Shown here piece by piece: positions 28,085-38,600 of a DNA stretch of 64,000 nt (positions within the stretch are counted from its first letter, which is position 1; each line of letters starts with the position of its first letter). A program made the translations under genes and the position numbers. The DNA is from Bacteroidota bacterium. Lineage in GTDB: Bacteria; Bacteroidota; Ignavibacteria; Kryptoniales; JAKASW01. Location of the stretch: NCBI GenBank assembly GCA_021812985.1, contig JAKAMG010000001.1, forward strand, positions 1 through 64,000. The letters are read 5' to 3'. The notes below the pieces were generated by a model. That model was given only the letters and a program-made list of their open reading frames with translations. It was not told the origin of the DNA and made no database searches.

Positions 28085-30898
28085 ATGCGAAGAGTTACCA
28101 GTTTATTGATTGTCTTCATATTGTCTCTAAAGGCCTTCGCCGGCGACACAGGCAAACTTGCCGGTGTCGTTCTGGATGCGACTACCAAGGAGCCGTTGAT
28201 CGGCGCAAGCGTACTCGTCGTCGGAACGTCGATGGGTGCCTCCACCGATCTGGACGGAAGGTTCGTCATACTAAACGTGCCTCCCGGCGTTTATGCGCTC
28301 CGTGCTTCGGCGGTCGGGTACAGGCCGATGGAGGTGACGAACAACCGTGTGTCCATAGATCTCACGACGGATGTCAACTTTGACCTTTCGGAATCAGCAG
28401 TCACGACAGAAGCGGTCGTCGTAACCGCCCAGAGGCCGCTCGTTCAGAAGGACATGACAGCCACGACCGCAGTTGTAGACAACAAAGAGATACAGTCTCT
28501 TCCCGTGACAAACGTCCAGGACGTGCTCAACCTGCAGGCGGGAGTGGTCGCGGGGCACTTCAGAGGCGGCAGAGGCGGCGAAGTGTCGTACATGATAGAC
28601 GGCGTTCCCGTGTCCGACGCCTACAACGGCGACGCAGCGATAAGCGTCAACACCAGCTCAGTCCAGGAAATGCAGCTCGTCACCGGCGCCTTCAACGCTG
28701 AATACGGCCAGGCGATGAGCGGAATCGTGAACATAGCTACGAAGAGCGGAGGCGACAAGTTCAAAGGCTCAATCACAGCTTACACCGGAGCGTATGTGAC
28801 GAGCCACTCCGATATCTTTACCGGCTTACAGACGATCAATCCTCTGAACGACAACTGGCTCGAGGGTTCGCTCGACGGGCCGCTCGTCAAGGACAAGCTC
28901 TTCTTCTATGCCGACGCGAGGTATTTCCACAACAACGGATATTTCTACGGCATCAGAAGGTTTAACACATACGACATCACGAACGCCCGCGACGCGAGTC
29001 CGGCGAACTGGACAATACAGGCTACCGGCGACGGCAAGCTCGTCCCGATGGCCCCCTACTGGGAAATGTACGGCCAGGGGAAGCTCACGTATAAACTGTC
29101 GCCCGAATTTCAGATCTCGTATGACTACATACTCGACAACAGCAGGGGAGCCGATTACGACTTCAGTTATAAGTATAATCCTGACGGCGAACTGAGCAAT
29201 TTCACGAAGGGCTACCTGAACACGATCAACATTACTCACACCCTGAGCTCGAGAACATACTACACCGTCGGGCTGTCATATTTCTTCCACGACTACAGGG
29301 AATACCTCGATCAGAGTCCATTCTCCATTTCGGACTTTTTCACCCGGCAGGATCCGTTCAACCAGCAGTACGTGCATACGGCGCTCCTCCAGTCTCCTGA
29401 AGGGACGTTCGTGACGGGCGGTACGAACATGGCCCACAACGTCCGGAACACCGACACCTACGTCGCTAAATATGATATCACGAGCCAGGTGACGGACAAT
29501 CATCTCATCAAGGCCGGAATCGAGTACACGCAGTATCAGCTCTTCCTGCACAACATCAATCTTCAGATGGCGCAGGTTGACATAAACCGCGATCCGATAC
29601 TGAACGGAGGGCCGTTTCTCGAGGCGCCCCCCGTCATACCTGGCACCGAATCGCCCAACAATCTTTATTACGTCCACAAGCCTCAGCAGTTCTCCGCTTA
29701 TGTTCAGGACAAGATGGAATACAAATCGCTCATAGTGAACTTCGGTGTCCGCTTCGACTGGTTCCATCCGGATGGACAGGTCCTCGCGTTTCCGTCCGAC
29801 CCGAACGTTTACTCCCCGCTGGAGCCGCAGTACCAGGACAGCGTGATAGCTCCGTTGGGCAACGGGGTAACCGCGGCGAATCAGCATGCGATCGCCGTGC
29901 AGAGAAGGATGGGCTTCTGGTACAAGAACGCCACCAACAAGTACCAGTTCAGTCCGAGGCTCGGCGTCTCTTTCCCGGTAACCGACCGGGGCATACTCCA
30001 CTTCTCGTACGGTCTTTTCTTCCAGATGCCTTCCTTCGATCAGCTTTATCAGACTCCGGGATACAAACTCCAGATGGCGGGGAGCACCAACCTCGGTATA
30101 ATCGGGAATCCGAATCTCAGTCCTGAGCAGACGACAAAGGGTGAGCTCGGACTTCAGCAGCAGCTAACGGACGACATTTCGATAGACATCACTGGTTATT
30201 TCAACGACATCAGAAATCTTTCCGGCACTCTCAACGAGATCGAGTACGTTTACGGCGGCGCGGCTCAATACAGCAAGTACGTCAACACCGATTTCGGTTT
30301 TGTGAAAGGGGTCGTGGTGTCAATAGACAAGAGGTTGTCAGACTCATGGGCTGCGACACTCGACTACACGTTCCAGATCGCGAAGGGCGACGCCTCCGAT
30401 CCTAATTCCGCGTTCAATCTGCGGAACAGCGGCGTTCTTCCCGAGACGCAGCTGATACCTCTCGATTGGGACCAGAGGCATACGGTTAACGCGACTTTCA
30501 CTTACGCCAACGCATCCGACTGGGGGGCGAGTTTCGTATTCAACTTTGGGAGCGGGCTCCCATACACGCCGCAGGCCCTTTCAAACGTCGGTCAGCTTGT
30601 CTACAATTCCGCGCTCATGCCGGCGACGTATAATTTGAATGCCAGAATCTACAAGAATTTCAGGCTGGGACAGAATGCTTCCATTATGCTCTTCGCGCGT
30701 ATAAACAATCTCCTCGACACTAAGAACGCTTTGAGTGTCTACACAGACACAGGGCTGCCGAACGTCTCGCTCGCGGAGGAGGATCTGTTAGCGACAAACC
30801 CCTCACAGAGGATATCGACGGTTCAGGATTGGTACACGAAGCCGTATTTCTACTCCGAACCTCGCAGAATCGAAATTGGAACAACTATTTCCTTCTAA
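28085..30898 (+). CDS. TonB-dependent outer-membrane receptor with CarboxypepD_reg domain (module 2, starch)
   Basis: A 937-residue paralogue of the receptor at 10476, with the same layout: signal peptide, CarboxypepD_reg domain (GKLAGVVLDATTKEPLIGASV), plug (GHFRGGRGGEVSYMIDGVPV, GAFNAEYGQAMSGIVNI) and a beta-barrel ending GTTISF. It follows the LacI gene by 8 bp with GAGG before the ATG, and it is followed by partner, PorV-like and amylase genes. Import of maltooligosaccharides made by the surface amylases across the outer membrane is the likely role. Unlike a SusC locus, no SusD gene follows. Confidence 0.93.
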   Translation: MRRVTSLLIVFILSLKAFAGDTGKLAGVVLDATTKEPLIGASVLVVGTSMGASTDLDGRFVILNVPPGVYALRASAVGYRPMEVTNNRVSIDLTTDVNFDLSESAVTTEAVVVTAQRPLVQKDMTATTAVVDNKEIQSLPVTNVQDVLNLQAGVVAGHFRGGRGGEVSYMIDGVPVSDAYNGDAAISVNTSSVQEMQLVTGAFNAEYGQAMSGIVNIATKSGGDKFKGSITAYTGAYVTSHSDIFTGLQTINPLNDNWLEGSLDGPLVKDKLFFYADARYFHNNGYFYGIRRFNTYDITNARDASPANWTIQATGDGKLVPMAPYWEMYGQGKLTYKLSPEFQISYDYILDNSRGADYDFSYKYNPDGELSNFTKGYLNTINITHTLSSRTYYTVGLSYFFHDYREYLDQSPFSISDFFTRQDPFNQQYVHTALLQSPEGTFVTGGTNMAHNVRNTDTYVAKYDITSQVTDNHLIKAGIEYTQYQLFLHNINLQMAQVDINRDPILNGGPFLEAPPVIPGTESPNNLYYVHKPQQFSAYVQDKMEYKSLIVNFGVRFDWFHPDGQVLAFPSDPNVYSPLEPQYQDSVIAPLGNGVTAANQHAIAVQRRMGFWYKNATNKYQFSPRLGVSFPVTDRGILHFSYGLFFQMPSFDQLYQTPGYKLQMAGSTNLGIIGNPNLSPEQTTKGELGLQQQLTDDISIDITGYFNDIRNLSGTLNEIEYVYGGAAQYSKYVNTDFGFVKGVVVSIDKRLSDSWAATLDYTFQIAKGDASDPNSAFNLRNSGVLPETQLIPLDWDQRHTVNATFTYANASDWGASFVFNFGSGLPYTPQALSNVGQLVYNSALMPATYNLNARIYKNFRLGQNASIMLFARINNLLDTKNALSVYTDTGLPNVSLAEEDLLATNPSQRISTVQDWYTKPYFYSEPRRIEIGTTISF

Positions 30899-30913
30899 AG
30901 CAAAAGGTTGATT

Positions 30914-33900
30914 ATGAGAAGATTCGCCATCGCTTTTCTTGCGTTTGCCGTCTACGGAGTCGCCTTCGGGCAGACCAGCGAGTTCGTAAACTACGCGAAG
31001 ACACACAGAGGCAACGCTCTCTATACACGTTTCGGCGTGCACAACGGAAACAGAGTCGCCATATCTTTCAGGAACAACGGTTCGATCTCCGGCACGAACG
31101 CCAACGACGTCCGAGGATACTGGCCTTTCCCAGCCACTGAGGACAGCTACATAGGTGATGTGACGCCGCTAATCGGCATCGAACTTCCAATAAGGGACTA
31201 CACGGGAGACGGGATACCTGACACGCTTCATTCCGTCACGATCTCGCCCGGTCCGCGAAATGGGCAGAGCGCAAAGGTCGACCCGACCGACGGGCACTTT
31301 CAGGGATTTGCTCCGGAACCCGGGTATGTGAACCCGAACCAGGACACCGTCGCGATGAGCCAGATCCCCGGGTCGTGGCCTTCCGTGTGGCCTGACCATC
31401 CGGACTGGGTGGACCCTGCGACTGGAAAGCCGCTCTGGGACGGTTATTTCGGAAAGGGGGTCTTCAACGCCGATCAGGAAAGTTATTTCGTGATGGATGA
31501 TGCGCCGGACAACAGCGTCCAGCAGAGGACCAACGGCCTATTTCATCCTGACTCCACCGACACGACGAGGAACGGCATGGGACTCGTCGTCGCTGTTCGC
31601 GGACTGCAGTGGTCACAGATCCAGGCGCAGGATGTCCTCTTCTGGCTGTACGACATCACCAATATCGGGACCACGAACTACGACAAAGCCGACTTCGGAC
31701 TCATCATCGGTGGATGCGTCGGCGGATATGACAACGCGCTCGGCACGCTCGGCAACATCTGCAAGGACAACCTTGCCTACTTCGACCTGAACAACAACCT
31801 TACGTACACCTGGCAGGCTGACGACAACATGTATCAGCCGGGATTCATCCCGCTGACGCAGGTCCTCCCAGGAGTCAGAAATAACATAGGCTATGCCGGC
31901 TACGCGTATTTGGAGAGTCCGGGCAACCAGTATGACGCCATCGACAACAACAACAGCAGCGTCGACCCCACCGCACCGGTCTTCTCAAGCGCGGATTTCA
32001 CGTTTAACTCGGCGACGAACAGCTACACGGCCGCCAGGACTCTGAGCAGGTCGAGCGCGGGCAACAATCCAAACTGGCCCAATGACCGCATCGTACTTAT
32101 CAACCTTGTGCCGGTCACGATCAGCGCGGGGACTCAGACTCCATTCCAGGTGATACAGTACCAGAGAAAGGTTGTCCTGCTCGACACGCTTCTGAAGAGC
32201 CCGACGGACACCGAGACGGTTTATTCACAGGGGAGAGCATACAGGATTTATGACGGCGAGACACTCTCTGAGATTCCGAACAACGGCTACGACGACAACC
32301 TTAACGGCGTCATAGACGAGAATCACGACCTTCATTACGAGAGGCTGTTCAAAGACAGTCAGGGGAACGTCATCAAGCAGGACACCCGGCCACTCGCCTA
32401 CATCGATTACATGATTGACAAGGGAACGGACAACACGATGGTGGACGAAGCGCGCGACAGCGGTCCGGGAACACTCGTGACGAGCTGGGTCCCAGACTAT
32501 ACTCAGCCGCGTGACCCAACTACCGGGAAATATCCCGGCGTCATGAAGTCTCACTGGTCCGGGGACGAGAACGGGAACTGGAACCAGCAGTTTGACGATG
32601 TCGGCGCTGACGGCGTGCCGAACACGCATGACTTCGGAGAAGGCGACGGCATGCCTACCGAGGGGGAACCGCACTTTGACAGAACGGACGTCAACGAATC
32701 TGACCAGCTCGGTCTGACAAGCTTCAACTACTTCAACCAGCCTGATTCGCCCGACATGAGCAAGAGCGAAGTCCTCTGGAACAGGATGGTACCCGGATAC
32801 TTCGACGTCATTCCGCAGACGCCGATGGACGGAGACTTCATCTTCGCGTCCGGATACTTCCCGATGCCGTCGCTCCACACGGAGAGATTCTCGATGGCAC
32901 TCGTGTTCGGCGCTGACAGCTCGGCGATATTCGACAACAAGCAGATTGTCCAGCAGATATACGACAACAATTACAACTTCACGAAGCCGCCGTACAAGCC
33001 TACGCTCACGGCCGTCGCCGGCAACAGGAAGGTCACGCTTCTCTGGAACAATATTTCTGAAAGCTTCGTGGACAACACGATACAGGACACGACGAAGCAG
33101 CATACCTTCGAAGGTTACAAAATATACAGATCCACCGACCCGGGGTTTACAGAAGGGGGCGGTCAGGCAATCGCGACTTACGACCTCGTCGACGGAATCA
33201 GAGGTTACTTCCTCCCTCAGACGCAGGCCTTGGCTGCCCTGCCGAAGTTCTATCTCGGCAACGACATCGGCCTTGTCCACACTTTCGTCGACAGCGGTCT
33301 CCAAAACGGGCAGGGATATTACTTCGCGGTGACGGCTTACACGAAAGGGGACGCGCAGAACAACGTCTACCCTGCTGAGACTCCGAAGTTTGTCACCGTC
33401 GACGCTCAGGGCATCGCTCATCCTGATATAAACGTGGCATACGTGGTGCCCGAGGCTCCGACCGCGGGCTACGTCGGTCCGGACGTCCCGAACATGCTTC
33501 TCAGGGCTCCAGGCACGCAGTCGTTTGGCACAGGTCAGGTCTTCCTGAACGTCCTCAAGCCGAGCCTGGTCCCGAATAAGACTTTCCGCGTGACATTCGC
33601 CGACTCCGTACCAAACTACGTTCCGATCACTACCGGATATAACGTGATCGACTACAGTGACTCTACCGCGCCGGATACGCTCCTTAGAGCTCCCCTCGTT
33701 CCGAACGAGACCAACGGAGACTATGACAACTACGTGTTCGACGGAATGTATCTCACCTTCAACAACTCCTGGGGTGTAACACCGGTGGACTCACTATCCG
33801 GGTGGAACAGGTCTTATGCCCTCTCAAATCTGAGATACAAGGGTCCGGTAGCCTTCCCGCTCCAGAGCGGCTTCAAGGACGTTGGCATCGCGTACCCGAG

Positions 33901-34648
33901 AAACTATATCATTGTCTTCGACTCGACACTCGTCGATTCATCGACGCAGTTCGCGCTGCAGAAGACCAGCGGTGGTACCCAGACGATACCCGCCGTTCCG
34001 GTGAACTTCAGGGTTTACGACGCCGACACGCACCAGAGGGTCGGATGCATGTTTGTCCCGTTCCCCTCGAAGATAAGGCCGCTTGGCTTCGTCGTGCCGA
34101 ACTCTCAGATCGTGCTTCTTCAGAACCTGAAGACCAGGTCCGGTGCTGACACGACGGTCGTGACATGGTATTACACTTTTTCTGGGAACGATTCAACTTA
34201 TCACATCCCGACCGCGGGCGACACGCTCTTCCTCTACACCAGCAAGCCATTCAGCTCGACGGATATTTTCCAGATCCAGACTAAGGCGCCGACTGTGGAC
34301 AACAAATTGGCGAGTCAATCGCTCGGGAACATCAGGGTGGTTCCGAACCCGTACGTAGCCGCCACGACACAGGAGCAGCCGCTTCCGCCGGGAATCAACA
34401 GCGGCCGCGGTACGAGGCGGATTTCGTTCATTCATCTTCCGCCAAACTGCACGATATACATATTCACATCGCGCGGGGAGCTCGTACGCAAGCTCACGAT
34501 GCCCGCCGGCCAGAGCATCGGTGACGGGACGATGGACTGGAACCTTCGTACTGACGCCAACCTGGAGGTTGCTTACGGAGTCTACTTCTATCTCGTTGAT
34601 GCCCCGGGCATCGGTCAGAAGTACGGCAAGATTGCGATTATAAAGTAG
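30914..34648 (+). CDS. Large secreted beta-rich partner protein of TonB receptor, variant C-terminal sorting domain (module 2)
   Basis: A protein of 1,244 residues from the ATG at 30914; the in-frame TTG at 30908 is discarded because AAAGG fits the ATG. The signal peptide ends VAFGQ. It shares with the protein at 13177 a fibronectin-III-like region (NRKVTLLWNN, HTFEGYKIYRSTDPG, YYFAVTAYTKGD) and a C-terminus with VRVVPNPYVAATT-like wording, LEVAYGVYFYLVDAPGIG and KIAIIK. It also carries Asp/Asn-rich loops (NNGYDDNLNGVIDENHD; DENGNWNQQFDDVGADG) that may bind calcium. It has no lipobox and no SusD-like repeats. A surface glycan-binding or receptor-lid role is suggested only by its fixed place after the receptor. 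The extra length relative to module 1 lies mainly in the N-terminal two thirds. Confidence 0.75.
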   Translation: MRRFAIAFLAFAVYGVAFGQTSEFVNYAKTHRGNALYTRFGVHNGNRVAISFRNNGSISGTNANDVRGYWPFPATEDSYIGDVTPLIGIELPIRDYTGDGIPDTLHSVTISPGPRNGQSAKVDPTDGHFQGFAPEPGYVNPNQDTVAMSQIPGSWPSVWPDHPDWVDPATGKPLWDGYFGKGVFNADQESYFVMDDAPDNSVQQRTNGLFHPDSTDTTRNGMGLVVAVRGLQWSQIQAQDVLFWLYDITNIGTTNYDKADFGLIIGGCVGGYDNALGTLGNICKDNLAYFDLNNNLTYTWQADDNMYQPGFIPLTQVLPGVRNNIGYAGYAYLESPGNQYDAIDNNNSSVDPTAPVFSSADFTFNSATNSYTAARTLSRSSAGNNPNWPNDRIVLINLVPVTISAGTQTPFQVIQYQRKVVLLDTLLKSPTDTETVYSQGRAYRIYDGETLSEIPNNGYDDNLNGVIDENHDLHYERLFKDSQGNVIKQDTRPLAYIDYMIDKGTDNTMVDEARDSGPGTLVTSWVPDYTQPRDPTTGKYPGVMKSHWSGDENGNWNQQFDDVGADGVPNTHDFGEGDGMPTEGEPHFDRTDVNESDQLGLTSFNYFNQPDSPDMSKSEVLWNRMVPGYFDVIPQTPMDGDFIFASGYFPMPSLHTERFSMALVFGADSSAIFDNKQIVQQIYDNNYNFTKPPYKPTLTAVAGNRKVTLLWNNISESFVDNTIQDTTKQHTFEGYKIYRSTDPGFTEGGGQAIATYDLVDGIRGYFLPQTQALAALPKFYLGNDIGLVHTFVDSGLQNGQGYYFAVTAYTKGDAQNNVYPAETPKFVTVDAQGIAHPDINVAYVVPEAPTAGYVGPDVPNMLLRAPGTQSFGTGQVFLNVLKPSLVPNKTFRVTFADSVPNYVPITTGYNVIDYSDSTAPDTLLRAPLVPNETNGDYDNYVFDGMYLTFNNSWGVTPVDSLSGWNRSYALSNLRYKGPVAFPLQSGFKDVGIAYPRNYIIVFDSTLVDSSTQFALQKTSGGTQTIPAVPVNFRVYDADTHQRVGCMFVPFPSKIRPLGFVVPNSQIVLLQNLKTRSGADTTVVTWYYTFSGNDSTYHIPTAGDTLFLYTSKPFSSTDIFQIQTKAPTVDNKLASQSLGNIRVVPNPYVAATTQEQPLPPGINSGRGTRRISFIHLPPNCTIYIFTSRGELVRKLTMPAGQSIGDGTMDWNLRTDANLEVAYGVYFYLVDAPGIGQKYGKIAIIK

Positions 34649-34660
34649 ACGAGGCCACAG

Positions 34661-35668
34661 ATGAAATTGAAGATACTTGCATTGATTTTGGTCTTGAGTG
34701 CGGCTCAGGCATTTTCCCAGAACAAGGTGGGAACCACAGCCGCGCCATTTCTCGGCATAGGCGCGGGACCGCGAGCCATCGGTATGGGAGGCGCCTTCAC
34801 CGCGGTAGCCGACGACCCCTCGGCGCTCTACTGGAACCCGGGAGGTATTTCGAGGACCGGCCAGTCCGCCGTCCTCGTCGAGCACACCAACTACCTCGTT
34901 GGGACGAGCTTCAATTATTTCGCCGGCGTGGTCGCGCTTAACAGCGATAACGCACTCGGACTCAGCGTGACCAACCTGAACTACGGGAGCGATATCGTAA
35001 CCACCGTTTCGCAGCCTGACGGGACTGGGGAGACATGGAGCGCGAGCGACTGGGCGGTTGGCCTAAGCTACGCTCGGAACCTGACGGACAGGTTCTCCAT
35101 CGGCGGCACCGCCAAGCTGATCATGCAGAACATATGGCATGAATCGGCGACGGGATTCGCGGTGGATGCGGGCCTCCTGTACATCACCCCCTTCAATAAC
35201 ATGAAGATCGGGATGGCTATCTCTAACTTCGGAACCGACATGCAAATGGGCGGCACAGACCTCCTGATATCGTACGATCCGAACCCGTCAATGGCGGGAA
35301 ACAACAAGAACATCCCCGCTCAGTACTACACCGACTCTTATCCCCTTCCGCTTTTCTTCCGTGTAGGACTCGCCATGGACGTCATCAAGGCGGGGGACAG
35401 CAAGCTTACGCTCGCGGCGGATGCGATTCATCCGAGCGACAACGACCAGAGCGTGAATGTCGGAGCGGAATACTCATGGAGCAACACCCTTTATCTGAGA
35501 GCGGGCTACAAATCGCTCTTTATACCTAACAGCCAGGAAGGTCTGACCCTTGGCGTAGGTCTGCGCTACGCGATAACGATGCGTCTCATCCTCTCCCTCG
35601 ACTACGCGTACGAGAACTACGGCCTTCTGAAGAACATACAGGAGTTCGGCGTATCGGTGGGCTTCTAA
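34661..35668 (+). CDS. PorV/UPF0164-like outer-membrane protein (module 2)
   Basis: A 335-residue beta-barrel protein with signal peptide ending QAFSQ and the family opening FLGIGAGPRAIGMGGAFTA, DDPSALYWNPGGIS. It ends EFGVSVGF. It aligns by eye along its whole length with the protein at 16005 (LGLSVTNLNYGSDIVTT against GASVTSLNYGQMEVTT; SNFGTDMQMGGTDL against SNFGTKMQMEGSDL). PorV-type proteins collect T9SS cargo at the outer membrane. The next gene, 22 bp downstream, encodes a T9SS-tagged amylase, so a dedicated cargo relationship is plausible. Confidence 0.85.
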   Translation: MKLKILALILVLSAAQAFSQNKVGTTAAPFLGIGAGPRAIGMGGAFTAVADDPSALYWNPGGISRTGQSAVLVEHTNYLVGTSFNYFAGVVALNSDNALGLSVTNLNYGSDIVTTVSQPDGTGETWSASDWAVGLSYARNLTDRFSIGGTAKLIMQNIWHESATGFAVDAGLLYITPFNNMKIGMAISNFGTDMQMGGTDLLISYDPNPSMAGNNKNIPAQYYTDSYPLPLFFRVGLAMDVIKAGDSKLTLAADAIHPSDNDQSVNVGAEYSWSNTLYLRAGYKSLFIPNSQEGLTLGVGLRYAITMRLILSLDYAYENYGLLKNIQEFGVSVGF

Positions 35669-35690
35669 CCGAACAGAGGAGTTTAACAAT

Positions 35691-38600
35691 ATGCGCAAAG
35701 GATTACTGTTTGCTCTCATCTTTTCCGCGGCTGCCGCTTATGGGCAGGCATCGGGGAACGTTGTCCCCGTCACCTTCCAGTTCACGAGGAGCGTGTCCGC
35801 TCCGGACGCCGGCATCGGGCTGAACGGCAGCTTCAACAACTGGGGAAACAACCCTGACGGGACAGGAAGCAATGCGCATTTGATACCATTGACAACCTCC
35901 GGCTCGAATTATTGGACCGTCACGCTCAATCTGGTCCCGGGAACATACTCCTACAAGTTCGTCACATACAAGGTCAGCGCCGCGGGGGATACTTCGGTTG
36001 ATTCGTGGTTCACAGACCCACTCAATTCAAACGTCGACGGTTCCGGCTACTACAACAGCATCATCAGTGTCAGCGATCCGATGATATACTATGTCCTTCC
36101 GCTGAACAACGGTCTAATTAACACTAAGAAGCCTGACATCAGCGCGCAGATATCCTGGGCATCGGCGTCGACTATCGCAACCTCTTCGCTGAGCATACTT
36201 CTCGACGGCCAGCCCGTGGCGAACCCGGGCCAATATTTCGATGCGACGGCGCGCAAAGTGGACTACGTGCCCTCGCTGTCGCTTTCGCTTGGCACGCACA
36301 CCGCGCAGATATCGGTCTCAAACATGGCCGGCGGGGCTGACACGGTGAAGACTTCGTTCACCGTGACAAACGCGGTCGTCTCGGCTCCTTACACTTTTCG
36401 TTTCGATCCTCTATCACCGAACCTTAAGCTGGTCGGCCCGCTCGAGAGCGTTGCGGTGAAAGGAGCATTCAATAATTACGGCGCGGATCCGCTGACCGGT
36501 CCGGACAGCGACGGCGTCTATTCGTATACCGTTCCCCTCAACGTCGGCGCGGCCAACTCCTATCAGTACATTATCAACGGCGGTCAGTACATAGATGATC
36601 CTGACAATCCGATCCTCGACCAGAATTTCATGACCGTGGCAGTGAAGCAGGTGAGCCCTCTTCCGAAATTCAGGTTTGTCCAGCCGCGGCAGGGCCAGAT
36701 ATTCACGCCGGGAAGCTCAATGTCGGTTACGGCTGACCTCATGATGAGCGATTCGACAATTGCCATAAACAAGTCTTCGGTGACTGTTTCTCTCGACGGG
36801 ACGCCGCTCCCGATATCCGCGATCGACTCGATAGACGGCGGGGTATCTGTGCAGACAAACTCATTCACGCTCGTCCAGGGAAGGCATCAGCTGAAGTTCA
36901 CGGGCGCAGACGCGGACGGCAATTCCACGACATCATATGTCACGTTCGGCGCTTTCCCGGCTGGGTCGGGATTCCACTACGTCGATGCCGACTTTGACGA
37001 CAACGGACCGGGGAATTATTCATATCCTTCCTTCTCGCCGAAAGGATCAGCGGACCTCAAGGAAATCGACATTAACACGAACACGACGAACGATTCACTT
37101 GTCTTCACCGCGACCATGGGCGCTATCTCGGACTATACACGGCTTACGTTCGAAGTGCTGAACTCGGTTGGAACACCTTTGGTCATGGACCCTAACAATG
37201 CCGGCGTACAGATACCCGACTATACGAACCGCGGCGTTTATTTTGTGATTGCGCCCCCGAACTCATCCGTGCTTTCAGGGAAAGAAAACGCAGTCTACGA
37301 CAGCACTAATCTGGCGAGCGCCGGGATCTATGCGATCAAGGTGAACCAGGATGCTGAGAGCAGCGGTAAGTTCACGTTCAGCATACCTATCAGCCTCCTC
37401 GAGTCCAATCTCGGCACTTTCTCGAAAGGTTGGCACTTCATCGCCTTCACGACTCTCGGAAACACTTCGGGCGACTGGAAGGTGTCGAAACTCTACGGCG
37501 GATCCGGTTTCGACGAGCAGCCGAACGTTTATGACGCCGCCTTCTTTTACAATACTTCCATCGAGAAGAGAAACCTGTCCGACTACAACTATTCTTTTAA
37601 TTACGGCGGTTCGAAGTATGTCAAGCTGGCAACTGACATGCGAGGAGCTCTTCTCGTAAAACCGGGAGATATTTCGCAGGCGATAGCGGGCAAGCCATAC
37701 GTTCAAATACTGACGGGCGGCGGAAACATGCGCTGGAGCGATAGCGTTACAGTCTACATCGCGGTCAGCGATTCGTCAATCACATCAGGTACATTGACGG
37801 TGGGAGCGTCATCCCTTCCAATCACATTCACGAACGACACGGGCGAAGTGGTGGTCCCGCTGCAGGACGGCATGAACGACCTCCAAGCGTCGGTGCAGTA
37901 CGGCGCGTCGCAGACGAGCTACAGCACGAAGGTGTACTTCAACCTGATAAGGGAGCACAAGCCGCAAATCAGCATAAGCAAGTCTCTGTCCGGGGGAGCC
38001 GTTACTCTTGACGCGTCCGCCACGACAAACATAGATATGCTCCCGCAGGCCTATGTCTGGGCGCAGGATGCCACGAATCCTCAGCAGGTTTCGATGTCCG
38101 GCGCAAACAGCCCGACGCTCACGTTCCAGGCCCCCACTGTTCAAGGCGAATACTACTACACGCTTCATTGCTCGACGCAGAAGGACAGCTCGTTCGCGAG
38201 GGTCGTGCTCGAGGTGGACACATCTGGAGCTTATTTCCCCGGGACTTCGGACTGGCACGCGGCATGGATTGATTCGGCAATCATATATGAGGTTTACGTC
38301 AAAACGATGAGCGTCGACGGCAACTTCCAGGCATTGACCAACCGGATCCAGCAGATCAAGAGCCTCGGCGTCAATACGATTTGGCTCATGCCCATTTATC
38401 CGGGTCCGCAACTTTCACCGAGCCAGCCCGGATACGCCATCACGAACTACTTCAACATCAACCCGGTTTACGGTAATCTTTCGGACTTCAGGACGTTTGT
38501 CGATTCCGCGCATGCCAACGGAATCAGGGTGATGCTCGATTACGTCGTGAACCATACACACAATACGCATCCGTTCATGATCGACGCCATGAAGTACGGC

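Noticed and set aside
32225-33421. 398-codon minus-strand frame opposite the second partner protein
   Set aside because: Antisense artefact; no recognisable motif, and the sense frame is part of a conserved paralogous pair.
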